Origin: Anaerolineales bacterium
Lineage (GTDB): Bacteria; Chloroflexota; Anaerolineae; UBA7937
Assembly (NCBI GenBank): GCA_030593425.1
Contig: JAUVHF010000024.1
Span: 1 to 14,998 of the forward strand
Direction of reading: 5' to 3'
Length of the DNA: 14,998 nt
The notes under the pieces were generated by a model. That model saw nothing but the letters and a program-made list of their open reading frames with translations. It was not told the origin of the DNA and searched no databases. The translations under genes were made by a program, and so were the position numbers. This document shows, piece after piece, positions 1 to 6,820 of the stretch (position 1 is the stretch's first letter; each line of letters begins with the position of its first letter).

Positions 1-476
1 CGCAGCCTCTCATCGTAGTATGATGGGCGGCGGTCCTGGTCGGTGAGGTTAGTCCCCAGGGTGAAGGGGCCGGTAACTTGCCCTTTCACGGCCACCAGAG
101 GGGTAGGGTGCTTGTGGAGTTGGCGCAGGAACTCGGGGAAGCCCGCTGCGTATTGGGGGGAGAGGGCGAAAGCCGCGAGTGCCTCATCTTCCCCCTCCTG
201 GAAAGCCAGATAGCGCTCGTAGAAGCCTAGCAACTCCTCTTCGAAGCCAGACGCTTTCGTGTCGAAGAAGGTGCGGCCTCCCTCTTCCCGCAGGCCAGCC
301 ATCCCCTCAGTGAACTGGACTATCATCGCCTCTTTGGGGTGGCGCCTGGGGAACTGGACCCAGGCCGGTATCTCCGGTGTGGCAGCCAAGGAGAGCGCTG
401 TCCCCTTCACCACATCGGTATGGGGGAGGCTGCCCAAAGTCGTGGCTCGAAGATTCGGCTTCCAACCGACACCCAT
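1..476 (-). CDS. Core-MetE / UROD-like methyltransferase, N-terminal part (cut by left edge)
   Basis: An open frame runs on the minus strand from an ATG at 474-476 off the left edge (158 codons visible). The start is supported by a GAGGT element seven bases upstream and by a promoter at 509-537. The N-terminus reads ATTLGSLPHTDV, followed by a PEIPAWVQFPRR stretch and QFTEGMAGL. I recognise these as the opening of the UROD/MetE-like superfamily, the short cobalamin-independent methionine-synthase-like proteins. This family moves methyl groups using a zinc site formed by C-terminal residues that lie outside the window, so activity and substrate cannot be judged. Some short family members are thought to take methyl groups from corrinoid proteins. 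Divergence from a corrinoid-protein activator fits such a role, but that is inference. A uroporphyrinogen decarboxylase-like enzyme is the main alternative. Family is fairly certain, function is not. Confidence 0.75.
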   Translation of the reverse strand, partial: MGVGWKPNLRATTLGSLPHTDVVKGTALSLAATPEIPAWVQFPRRHPKEAMIVQFTEGMAGLREEGGRTFFDTKASGFEEELLGFYERYLAFQEGEDEALAAFALSPQYAAGFPEFLRQLHKHPTPLVAVKGQVTGPFTLGTNLTDQDRRPSYYDERL

Positions 477-508
477 CGTCCAACCTCACAGGCCCCATCA
501 GTTGACCG

Positions 509-537
509 AGTATATCAAAAGGCTGGATCTAGGTCAA
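509..537 (-). promoter_or_regulatory. Sigma-70-type promoter of the MetE/UROD-like gene
   Basis: On the minus strand, TTGACC (plus positions 532-537) and TATACT (509-514) are separated by exactly 17 bases. Transcription would start near 502, about 25 bases before the ATG at 476, which leaves room for the GAGGT ribosome binding site. Both hexamers are one base from consensus. The -35 box is half of the palindrome shared with the opposite promoter. Confidence 0.7.
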
Positions 538-548
538 AATGTTTGACC
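532..548. promoter_or_regulatory. Perfect palindrome formed by two divergent -35 boxes; candidate shared operator
   Basis: The 17 bases GGTCAAAATGTTTGACC are a perfect inverted repeat with 7-bp arms around a 3-base centre. Each arm contains the -35 hexamer of one of the two divergent promoters. A dimeric regulator bound here would block or position polymerase at both promoters at once. Part of the symmetry follows automatically from two facing TTGACC boxes. The extra matched A/T pair and the compact spacing are what suggest an operator. No binding protein can be assigned with confidence. Confidence 0.5.
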
Positions 549-572
549 TGGCGGGCAAAAGTTGTGTATAAT
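543..572 (+). promoter_or_regulatory. Sigma-70-type promoter of the RACo-like gene
   Basis: TTGACC at 543-548 and a perfect TATAAT at 567-572 are separated by 18 bases. Transcription would start near 579, leaving a leader of about 45 bases before the ribosome binding site and start at 613-626. This placement rules out translation from upstream ATG codons such as the one at 339, because those lie before the transcript begins. Confidence 0.8.
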
Positions 573-623
573 TTGGTGTGGAGTCTGGGTGCTCCAGAGC
601 CTTGTTTTGCCCAGGAGGGCACC

Positions 624-2540
624 ATCAAATACACTATTCTCTTCAAGCCTGAGGATAAGAGGGTCGAGGTCCCTTCCGGAAGCCTCATCCAAGATGCCGC
701 GCTAGAGGCAGGGGTAGAGATAAACATGCCCTGCGGGGGGCAGGGGCGGTGTGGGCGGTGCGCGGTCATCGTGGAAGAAGGGGAGGTGCGTCGCCGTTCC
801 GCCCTCCGCCTCTCCGCCCAGGAGGTGGAAGAGGGCTGGGCCTTGGCTTGCCAGACGGTCATCGAGAGCGATCTGGTCGTCACCATCCCACCTCAGGAGA
901 GGATCGAACGGCGAATCCCCACCGCCAAGGTGGCGGCTAAAATCGCCCTCCCCTTCCCCTACGATTGGCGCCAGGACCAGGCCATCCAAAACTGTTTTGT
1001 GTCGGTGGAGCCCCCCAGCCTGGATGACAATACCGATGACTTTTCCCGTCTCAAGAGAGCCCTGACTAAGGAGCACGGAATCAGAGGCCTTGTGGCCGAC
1101 CTGCCCCTCCTGCGGAAACTGGGGGCCGTGCTGCGAGAGGCGGACTGGCAGGTGACGACGGTCCTAGAACTAGACACCTGGGCCAGTCCAGAGGGTCCCC
1201 CGCGCTTGGTCGATATCCTCCCCGGGGATAAGACGGCTACCTCCTGGGGAGTGGCAGTAGACATCGGGACCACCAGCAACGTGGTCTACCTAGTCGACCT
1301 CTTGAGCGGCGAGGTCCGAGATATGGCCATCGACTACAACGGCCAGATCGCGCGCGGCGAAGACATCATCTCCCGCATCATTTACGCCAGCGAAGATGAT
1401 GGGCTTCGTGAACTTCAAGAGTTGGTGGTGGGGACCATAAACAAACTCCTAAAAAGGGTCTGTGGGCGGCAAGGGATAAAGAGTAGTGAGATATACAAGA
1501 TGGTGGTGGCGGGAAATAGCACCATGATCCACCTCTTTTTAGCCATCCCCCCGGAATCGATCCGCTTGGAGCCCTACGTGACAGCCACAAACCACCCCTT
1601 GCCCGTCAGAGCAAGGGAGATCGGCATAGACATAAACCCGGAGGCCACCATCGATTGTCTGCCCGGTGTGGGGAGTTACATGGGGGCGGATATAACGGCG
1701 GGGATAGCAAGTTCCGGCCTTTGCGAGAGCAAGAAGTTGACCCTTTTCATGGACATAGGAACCAATGGGGAGATAGTGCTGGGCGATTGCGATTGGCTCA
1801 TCTCCTGTGCCTGTTCGGCGGGCCCAGCCTTCGAAGGGGCAGGAGTGGAGCATGGGATGCGGGCCACGGCGGGGGCCATCGAGGAGGTGTGGATTAACAG
1901 CCAAACCTTGGAGCCTACCTATCGAGTCATAGGGAACGGATCCCCCCGGGGGCTCTGCGGCTCAGCCCTTATCTCCCTTCTAGCCGAGATGTTCATCACC
2001 GGGATAGTAGACAAAAGAGGGCGGGTGCGCAAGGATCTCGACACGCCCAGAGTGAGGGGGGGAGAGCACGGGTGGGAGTACGTGGTGGCCTGGGGCACCG
2101 AGACGGCCCACGGCGGGGATATAGCCATCACCCAAGTGGATATCGAAAACGTCATCCGGGCCAAGGCCGCCATCCATGCTGGCTACTCCGTCCTCTCCAA
2201 AAGCCTTGATGTAGAGATATCCCAGATTGAAGAGTTTCTGATCGCTGGCGCCTTCGGCCAATACCTAAACGTGGAGAGGGCGATCCAGATCGGTCTTTTG
2301 CCCGACCTGCCTTGGGAAAAGTTCAAGTTCCTGGGTAACACCTCGGTGCGGGGGGCCTACATGGCTCTCTTGAGCCGCCAGGCTCGGCAGGAGATAGCCC
2401 AGATCGCACAGATGATGACCTATATGGAGTTGAGCGCCGACAACCGCTTCACCCAAGAGTTCGTCTCCGCCCTCTTCCTACCCCACACTCAGATAGAGGA
2501 ATACCCCTCCGTGATGGCTCTCCTGGAGGAGCAGGGATAA
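624..2540 (+). CDS. RACo-like reductive activator of corrinoid proteins (2Fe-2S plus ASKHA ATPase)
   Basis: Such proteins use ATP to push a low-potential electron onto the cobalt of an inactive Co(II) corrinoid protein, restoring Co(I) for methyl transfer. About 638 residues, close to known RACo proteins. The N-terminal ferredoxin domain carries C37, C43, C46 and C76 (CGGQGRCGRC, then ACQT). A linker and middle domain follow, then the actin-like ATPase from about residue 208: phosphate loop VDIGTTS, AGNSTMIHL, second loop MDIGTNGE near 375, ACSAGPAFEG, and adenosine-site IAGAFGQYLN near 540. The start is unusual. AGGAGGG at 613-619 is ideally spaced for ATC at 624, exactly where family members begin, and no in-frame ATG, GTG or TTG lies between the transcription start and the domain. 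GTG 576 is the nearest conventional alternative. Divergent from a MetE/UROD-like gene, so the target may be a methyl-carrying corrinoid protein encoded elsewhere. Confidence 0.9.
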   Translation: MKYTILFKPEDKRVEVPSGSLIQDAALEAGVEINMPCGGQGRCGRCAVIVEEGEVRRRSALRLSAQEVEEGWALACQTVIESDLVVTIPPQERIERRIPTAKVAAKIALPFPYDWRQDQAIQNCFVSVEPPSLDDNTDDFSRLKRALTKEHGIRGLVADLPLLRKLGAVLREADWQVTTVLELDTWASPEGPPRLVDILPGDKTATSWGVAVDIGTTSNVVYLVDLLSGEVRDMAIDYNGQIARGEDIISRIIYASEDDGLRELQELVVGTINKLLKRVCGRQGIKSSEIYKMVVAGNSTMIHLFLAIPPESIRLEPYVTATNHPLPVRAREIGIDINPEATIDCLPGVGSYMGADITAGIASSGLCESKKLTLFMDIGTNGEIVLGDCDWLISCACSAGPAFEGAGVEHGMRATAGAIEEVWINSQTLEPTYRVIGNGSPRGLCGSALISLLAEMFITGIVDKRGRVRKDLDTPRVRGGEHGWEYVVAWGTETAHGGDIAITQVDIENVIRAKAAIHAGYSVLSKSLDVEISQIEEFLIAGAFGQYLNVERAIQIGLLPDLPWEKFKFLGNTSVRGAYMALLSRQARQEIAQIAQMMTYMELSADNRFTQEFVSALFLPHTQIEEYPSVMALLEEQG

Positions 2541-2554
2541 GACCAGAGAGGCAA

Positions 2555-2579
2555 AGAGCCGCGCCTGAAGCGCGGCTCT
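2555..2579. terminator. Perfect 10-bp hairpin between convergent genes
   Basis: AGAGCCGCGC (2555-2564) and GCGCGGCTCT (2570-2579) pair perfectly around a CTGAA loop. It lies 14 bases after the RACo stop and 65 bases after the end of the convergent Rrf2 gene, as expected of a terminator serving both directions. Neither side has a long T run (AAAA follows on the plus strand, TTGCC on the minus strand). It may therefore be a weak or factor-assisted terminator, or one copy of a dispersed palindromic repeat. Confidence 0.55.
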
Positions 2580-2644
2580 AAAATGCGAAATAAAGATTCC
2601 TATGGTACTAGGCGACCCTTCTCGCTTGTGCAAAGCCTACCTTT

Positions 2645-3049
2645 TCAGCCAACCTTTGCGAACTGTGAGAGGTATGCCTTCCCTAGCAACTCCTCCAGGT
2701 TCTTCTGGGCTTCTCGCCAGGTCTGGCTGACGGCACAGGTATCCTCCAAAGGACAGGTACGATAGGGGTCGGTGCACTCGTTGAGGATGATGGGTCCCTG
2801 CACCGCCTCCACCACCTCCAGGAGGCTGATCCCTTCGGGAGAGCGTGCCAGGCCCACCCCTCCAGCCGCCCCGCGGTGAGTGCGTACTAGCCCTGCTTGG
2901 GTCAGGCTGCCCAACACCTTACTCAGGAAGGCGGGAGGGATCTGTTGGCGATGGGCGATGCCCCGAGTGATAGTCCTTTCCTCTCCAGGCCGACTGGCCA
3001 GGTCCACCAGGGCTCGGATAGCGTAGTCTCCACCCCTGCTCAGTAACAT
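2645..3049 (-). CDS. Rrf2-family transcriptional regulator, possible Fe-S or redox sensor
   Basis: A 134-residue protein of typical Rrf2 length. An N-terminal winged helix-turn-helix (MLLSRGGDYAIRALVDLA, then PPAFLSKVLGSLTQAGLV with the RGAAGGVGLAR wing) is followed by the dimerisation helix. Three cysteines, C92, C99 and C105 (C-X6-C-X5-C), sit where IscR- and NsrR-type members bind an iron-sulfur cluster, so cluster or thiol sensing is likely by family knowledge. The ATG is preceded by AAGGAGGAG and a near-consensus promoter, so it is its own transcription unit. The promoter's -35 region holds a near-palindrome resembling the one between the RACo and MetE-like genes, suggesting autoregulation and perhaps control of those genes. 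That link is inference. The regulated genes cannot be read directly. Confidence 0.9.
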   Translation of the reverse strand: MLLSRGGDYAIRALVDLASRPGEERTITRGIAHRQQIPPAFLSKVLGSLTQAGLVRTHRGAAGGVGLARSPEGISLLEVVEAVQGPIILNECTDPYRTCPLEDTCAVSQTWREAQKNLEELLGKAYLSQFAKVG

Positions 3050-3097
3050 GGCTCCTCCTTTGCCCCTACACGTTCTCGGAAGGTAGAAGTCAGTTTA

Positions 3098-3126
3098 ATC
3101 ATAGTACATTTTTACCTTTCTGTCAA
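3098..3126 (-). promoter_or_regulatory. Near-consensus sigma-70-type promoter of the Rrf2 gene
   Basis: On the minus strand a perfect TTGACA (plus 3121-3126) and TATGAT (3098-3103) are 17 bases apart. The start site would fall near 3091, giving a leader of about 40 bases. Overlapping the -35 box is an imperfect 13-bp palindrome (GTCAAAATTCGAC, plus 3122-3134 region) with one mismatched pair, a plausible autoregulatory site. Confidence 0.8.
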
Positions 3127-3141
3127 AATTCGACCTTAATT

Positions 3142-3169
3142 GTAGCCTTTATCTCGCGAGGAAGGCTAC
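3142..3169. repeat. 8-bp inverted repeat between the osmC and rrf2 genes
   Basis: GTAGCCTT (3142-3149) and AAGGCTAC (3162-3169) pair perfectly around 12 bases that contain the small palindrome CTCGCGAG. It lies 57-84 bases downstream of the osmC stop and just upstream of the rrf2 promoter. It could terminate the osmC transcript, but no T run follows on the minus strand (AATTAAGG). An operator or a rho-assisted terminator is equally possible. Confidence 0.4.
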
Positions 3170-3225
3170 CTGTATGTAGGTGGCTCTCATCTGGAAGCAG
3201 CAGATCAAGGAACTGAAATGCGAGG

Positions 3226-3633
3226 TTACTCTTCCACGATCTGAAGACTACTCACCATCTCGGCCACTCCAGAGATGGTGGCCCCCACGGAGCAGTACTT
3301 TTCCTCTGAGAGTTGAATGGCTCGCCTCACCGCTTCCTCCTTCAATTCCTTACCTCGAAGGAGGTATTCTATCTCGATGCGGCGGAAGGTCCAAGGGGGT
3401 TCTGGCTCTTGCTCCCCGGTTATCGTTATCTCTAGGTCGGTGACTTTTTGGCGCTGCTTTTCTAGGATGGAGATGACGTCTACGCCCGTACAGCCTCCTA
3501 ACCCCAAGAGCAGAAGATCTGACGGCTTTAAGCCGGTGCCCTCCTCGCTGGATGACATCACCAGGGAGTGGCTCGTACTATCCGTGCCCACGAATTGCTT
3601 TCCTTCCACCCATTTGACCTTGACCTGGGACAT
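3226..3633 (-). CDS. OsmC/Ohr-family thiol-dependent protein
   Basis: A 135-residue cytoplasmic protein with the two hallmark cysteines of the OsmC family: C48 in GLGGCTGVDV and C114 in EEKYCSVGAT. Family members that have been studied use this pair to reduce organic hydroperoxides or other reactive sulfur or oxygen species with thiol reductants. The general YhfA-like subgroup, to which the KPSDLLLLGLGGCTG motif fits best, often has no defined substrate. The start is supported by GGAGG seven bases before the ATG. It lies 43 bases downstream of radC on the same strand and next to an Rrf2 regulator, so an oxidative-stress role is plausible. I cannot say which peroxide or thiol is used. Confidence 0.88.
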   Translation of the reverse strand: MSQVKVKWVEGKQFVGTDSTSHSLVMSSSEEGTGLKPSDLLLLGLGGCTGVDVISILEKQRQKVTDLEITITGEQEPEPPWTFRRIEIEYLLRGKELKEEAVRRAIQLSEEKYCSVGATISGVAEMVSSLQIVEE

Positions 3634-3676
3634 GAATTTTCCTCCAGAGGGTAGAAAAAGGCGATATCGAAGAGTC

Positions 3677-4389
3677 TCAGCCGAAACCTAAACCTCTCTC
3701 CTTCAAGGAGACGTACCGCTGGGAGCCGATGACTAAGTGGTCCAAGACCTCTACGCCCAAAAGTTCACCCGCCTTGGCGATCTCTTGGGTGATTTTGACA
3801 TCATCGGGAGAGGGGGTGGGGTCACCCGAGGGGTGGTTATGGACCACGATGATCGCCGCACAATTGCGCCTCACCGCTTCCCGGAAGAGTTCCCCCACCC
3901 TGAGCCAAGCGGTGTGAAGACTCCCCACATAGATGGTGGATATGCCCAACACCCGACTCTTGGTATCTTACGGAAGAGGACGCGCATCTCTTCCTGCTCC
4001 AAGGCGCCCATCTCCAAGAGGAGGAGGTTAGCCACATCGGCAGGGGACTTGACCTGAGGTCGCTCCTCGGGGGAGGCGGTGAGCAGGCGGCGGCCCAACT
4101 CTAGCGCGGCTTTCACCTGGGCCGTCTTGGCCTGGCCCATCCCTTTAAGAGCGTCGATCTGGGCGAAGTCCGCCATAAACAGGCCTCTCAGCCCTCCGAA
4201 CTGGGCCAGAAGCCTGCTGGCTAGGTTAATGACGTTCTCCCCGCCCACGCCCGTGCGCACGATGATGGCTAAGAGTTCAGAGGTGGAGAGGGCACCTGCA
4301 CCATAATGCTTTAACCTCTCCCGCGGCCGCTCGCTTAGAGGGAGGTCCTTGATCCGAGGGTGATACTCGAGTCTACCTTTCTCCTCCAT
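3677..4389 (-). pseudogene. radC: radC (JAMM/MPN+ domain protein), interrupted by a frameshift
   Basis: Two overlapping minus-strand frames together give one RadC protein. The first (from ATG 4389, AGGAG upstream) covers the N-terminal helix-hairpin-helix region with LPLSERPRERL, GALSTSELLAI and LKGMGQAKTAQ, up to EEMRVLF. The second begins at DTKSRVLGIST and carries the whole metalloprotease-like JAMM domain, with the HNHPSGDPTPSPDD zinc motif and DHLVIG. Between TTC and GAT there are five bases (plus 3968-3972) where an intact gene should have three, so the frame is shifted and the first frame ends near 3871. Repaired length would be about 237 residues, normal for the family. No slippery run is present, so programmed shifting is unlikely. 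Either a real inactivating indel or an assembly error. RadC's cellular role is poorly defined. Confidence 0.85.
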
Positions 4390-4428
4390 GGGCTCCTGCT
4401 GAGGATCGCTCGCCTCCGCTAGCCTTCC

Positions 4429-4456
4429 ATAATATCAACGGAGAGGGCTTCTCCAA
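4429..4456 (-). promoter_or_regulatory. Possible promoter of the radC-osmC unit
   Basis: On the minus strand TTGGAG (plus 4451-4456) and TATTAT with a TG extension (4429-4434) are 16 bases apart, in the 98-base gap between frdA and radC. A GGAGA/TCTCC inverted repeat (4440-4454 region) overlaps the -35 box and might instead be the weak end of the upstream operon. The match is modest, and read-through from the frd operon cannot be excluded. Confidence 0.35.
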
Positions 4457-4487
4457 GGGGAGCGCGCTATAGATGGGGAAAGCGATC

Positions 4488-6110
4488 TCACATTACCTTG
4501 GACACTGGTCGGGTATGCCGCGTGTAGTCCGGCAAGAGGAGAGGTGACACTGTCTGGGGCTCCAGGTTGGCCTCTCTCAATTGCCGTTCCCAATCTCGCA
4601 AATGCTCCAAGGTCAACCCCCCTAACTCGACTTCCTCGGCTCGCAGAGCAGCCGCCTTGCCCGCCCGCCGCCCATAGACGGTTATCTCCAAAAGGGAGTT
4701 CCCCATCAGCCGGTTGCGCCCGTGGACCCCTCCTGCCACCTCGCCAGCCACATATAGGTTGGGGATATCGGTCGAACCGTCGGGCTTAATGGCTACCCCC
4801 CCGTTTTGGTAATGGAGGGTAGGATAGACGAGGACGGGCTCCCTGGTCATGTCGATGCCGAAACGGCCAAATTGACGGACCATAGCCGGCAGGTTAGTTT
4901 GGATCGTTCCTGGCCCCTTGAGGATATCGATCATGGGGGAATCGAGCCAGACACCCTGCTGTCCCGTAGTAGTGACCACCCCCTTCTTTTGCTCTACACA
5001 TTCTCGGATGATAGCCGCCGATTCCACGTCACGCGTCTCCAGGGGGTAGACGAACTGCTCCCCTTCCACATTGACCAGTTGGGCTCCCAAACCCCTCACC
5101 TTCTCGGTCACCAGTTGTCCCAAGATCTGCTCTGGATAGGCCGCTCCGGTAGGATGGTACTGCATAGTATCGATGAAAACCAGTTTGGCCCCCACCCGGT
5201 AGGCCAGAACCAGCCCATCGGCTGTGGCTCCGTAATGGTTGGTAGTGGGAAAACCTTGATAGTGAAGGCGGGCTCCGCCGCCGGTGGCCATGATCACCGT
5301 TTTAGCCTTCACCAGGCTATAATCGCCCGTCTCCAGGTTCAGAAGGATAGCCCCGGCTACTTGGCCTCTACTATCCATCACCAACTCCACGACGGGAGCG
5401 AACTCCAAAATCGAGATTTGACGGTTGCGGACCTCGTCGCGCAGAGTGCGCATGATCTCTGCCCCTGAATAGTCGCGGGCGAAATGCATTCGCTTGCGGG
5501 AAGTGCCGCCGCCGTGGATGGTCCTCATCGTCCCATCGGGCTCCTTGTCGAACATGCAGCCCAGATCCTCCAGCCATTGGATGACTGAAGGAGCGTCCAT
5601 CACCAAGGCCTCCACCAACTTCGGGACGTTGGTGAAATGGCCGCCGCCCATCGCATCCAGATAATGGATGGCTGGGGAATCGTTGGGCTTGTCGGCAGCC
5701 TGGATGCCTCCCTGAGCCATCATGGTGTTGGCGTCACCGAAGCGAAGTTTGGTGGTCAAGATCACCTGGGCTCCGTTCTCCTGGGCCAAAAGCGCCGCCG
5801 AGGCTCCGGCACCACCCCCTCCGATGACCAAAACATCACACTCGTAGTCCACCTGGCCCAGATCGAAGGCTGCCACGTCGATATGGCTGCGGCCCTCCAA
5901 AAGATCGGCCAGTTCATTAGGTGTCCGATCTCCCCTATTTGGCCCTACCAAGAGTTCCCGCATCCCTCCCTCCACATAATCGGGGTGGAACCGCTTGAGG
6001 ATCTCTTCCTGCTCCTTGGGTAGCGTGCGGGGATGGGTTTCCTCGAGTCTTCTCCGGCGCGTGGCCTCTACCTTTCTTATAGATTCCCGCATCTCAGGTG
6101 TGTACGACAT
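4488..6110 (-). CDS. Soluble fumarate reductase/succinate dehydrogenase-type flavoprotein subunit (FrdA-like)
   Basis: Predicted to interconvert fumarate and succinate on FAD. About 540 residues. The first 90 are an unusual charged extension, followed by the FAD-binding VLVIGGGGAGASAAL (glycines about 97-102), DANTMMAQGGIQAA, QYHPTG, VTEKVRGLGAQ, PTLHYQNGG and HGRNRLMGNSLLE. The last four carry the His/Arg residues expected at the dicarboxylate site of fumarate reductases. The His that binds FAD covalently in membrane SdhA/FrdA (RSHT) is replaced by Asn here, so FAD is probably non-covalent as in soluble homologues. The start at ATG 6110 has AAGGAG six bases upstream. A TTG at 6131 overlapping the frdB stop is an alternative. 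It follows FrdB and Hdr genes with no cytochrome b anchor. Other enoates or L-aspartate remain possible substrates, but an FrdB partner argues against NadB. Confidence 0.85.
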   Translation of the reverse strand: MSYTPEMRESIRKVEATRRRRLEETHPRTLPKEQEEILKRFHPDYVEGGMRELLVGPNRGDRTPNELADLLEGRSHIDVAAFDLGQVDYECDVLVIGGGGAGASAALLAQENGAQVILTTKLRFGDANTMMAQGGIQAADKPNDSPAIHYLDAMGGGHFTNVPKLVEALVMDAPSVIQWLEDLGCMFDKEPDGTMRTIHGGGTSRKRMHFARDYSGAEIMRTLRDEVRNRQISILEFAPVVELVMDSRGQVAGAILLNLETGDYSLVKAKTVIMATGGGARLHYQGFPTTNHYGATADGLVLAYRVGAKLVFIDTMQYHPTGAAYPEQILGQLVTEKVRGLGAQLVNVEGEQFVYPLETRDVESAAIIRECVEQKKGVVTTTGQQGVWLDSPMIDILKGPGTIQTNLPAMVRQFGRFGIDMTREPVLVYPTLHYQNGGVAIKPDGSTDIPNLYVAGEVAGGVHGRNRLMGNSLLEITVYGRRAGKAAALRAEEVELGGLTLEHLRDWERQLREANLEPQTVSPLLLPDYTRHTRPVSKVM

Positions 6111-6127
6111 CGTCGTCTCCTTCGCCC

Positions 6128-6808
6128 TCAAGCGGGCTCGATATCCCTCTCTTCATACCTTTGCCGCAACTCTTCTTCGCCCATGCTTTTCAGTTGGGCC
6201 AGTTCCTCATCGAAGTTGCCAGCCTCGATCTCCTCTATCCGCTCCCATAGGTGTTGTGATTTAGGAGCCAGGTACTTACCGTATAGCCGCCGACAGAGGA
6301 GGGCCACGTTGGACTGGGCCTCCTCGGCGGGGCAGCGGGCCGCGCAGAGCCCACACATGATGCAATCGAAGGATTTGCTGGCCACAGAAGCGATATCACC
6401 CTTCATGGCATCAGCCATGTAATCCATGACCTCTATCTCCTGAGGACAGGCTTTGGTACAGGTCCCGCAACTGAGGCAGCGCAAGATCTCGGGATAGATC
6501 TGGAAGAGTTGTTCCGGGGTGGGCTTCAATTCTTCGATATCATAGATAGCCTTCTCGACGGGGAAGAAGGGGATCTGGGCCAGGTACATCTCCGGCTCCA
6601 CCACCGTCTGACAGGCCAACCCGATCCGCAGACGGTAGTTGCCTTTGATGCGATAAACGGTGGCACAAGCGCCGCAAAAGCCGCTCCGGCAACCGGCTCC
6701 CCTTATCAGTTTGTAGCCCGCCCACTCCATAGCCTTCATGATAGTGAGGCTGGAAGGAACCTCGTACTTCTTTCCCGTGATATATATGGGTATCAACTTC
6801 TCGGCCAT
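6128..6808 (-). CDS. Fumarate reductase iron-sulfur subunit (FrdB-like)
   Basis: A 226-residue electron-transfer subunit. An N-terminal plant-type ferredoxin domain holds C40, C45, C48 and C66 (GCRSGFCGAC, then LACQT) for a [2Fe-2S] cluster. A C-terminal dicluster domain holds C111, C114, C117, C121 (CLSCGTCTKACP) and C149, C152, C155, C159 (CIMCGLCAARCP). Both C-terminal sites have four cysteines in the [4Fe-4S] pattern, whereas classical FrdB/SdhB has a [3Fe-4S] cluster next to the quinone site. This fits a soluble enzyme that passes electrons to another protein rather than to quinone. The tail after residue 180 is helical and charged. ATG 6808 has GAGG eight bases upstream, 12 bases after the HdrA-1 stop. 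The stop lies just before frdA, so translation is probably coupled. Confidence 0.88.
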   Translation of the reverse strand: MAEKLIPIYITGKKYEVPSSLTIMKAMEWAGYKLIRGAGCRSGFCGACATVYRIKGNYRLRIGLACQTVVEPEMYLAQIPFFPVEKAIYDIEELKPTPEQLFQIYPEILRCLSCGTCTKACPQEIEVMDYMADAMKGDIASVASKSFDCIMCGLCAARCPAEEAQSNVALLCRRLYGKYLAPKSQHLWERIEEIEAGNFDEELAQLKSMGEEELRQRYEERDIEPA

Positions 6809-6820
6809 TTTTCGACCTCT

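Noticed and set aside
259..546. 95-codon plus-strand frame at the left end
   Set aside because: It is antisense to the MetE/UROD-like gene and runs across the divergent promoter region.
339..623. Upstream extension of the RACo frame to an ATG at 339
   Set aside because: It lies before the promoter at 543-572, overlaps the divergent MetE/UROD-like gene on the other strand, and its residues resemble no ferredoxin or RACo N-terminus.
3968..3972. Programmed ribosomal frameshifting in radC
   Set aside because: No X XXY YYZ slippery heptamer or shifty stop context is present at the junction, and RadC is not known to use recoding. A plain indel or error is simpler.
4806..5468. 220-codon plus-strand open frame opposite FrdA
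   Set aside because: It lies wholly antisense to a gene with full family motifs, has no visible ribosome binding site or recognisable domain, and long antisense frames are expected in GC-rich genes.
6111..6131. TTG start at 6131 for FrdA, overlapping the frdB stop
   Set aside because: ATG at 6110 has AAGGAG six bases upstream, while the TTG lacks a clear ribosome binding site. Seven extra residues add no domain.
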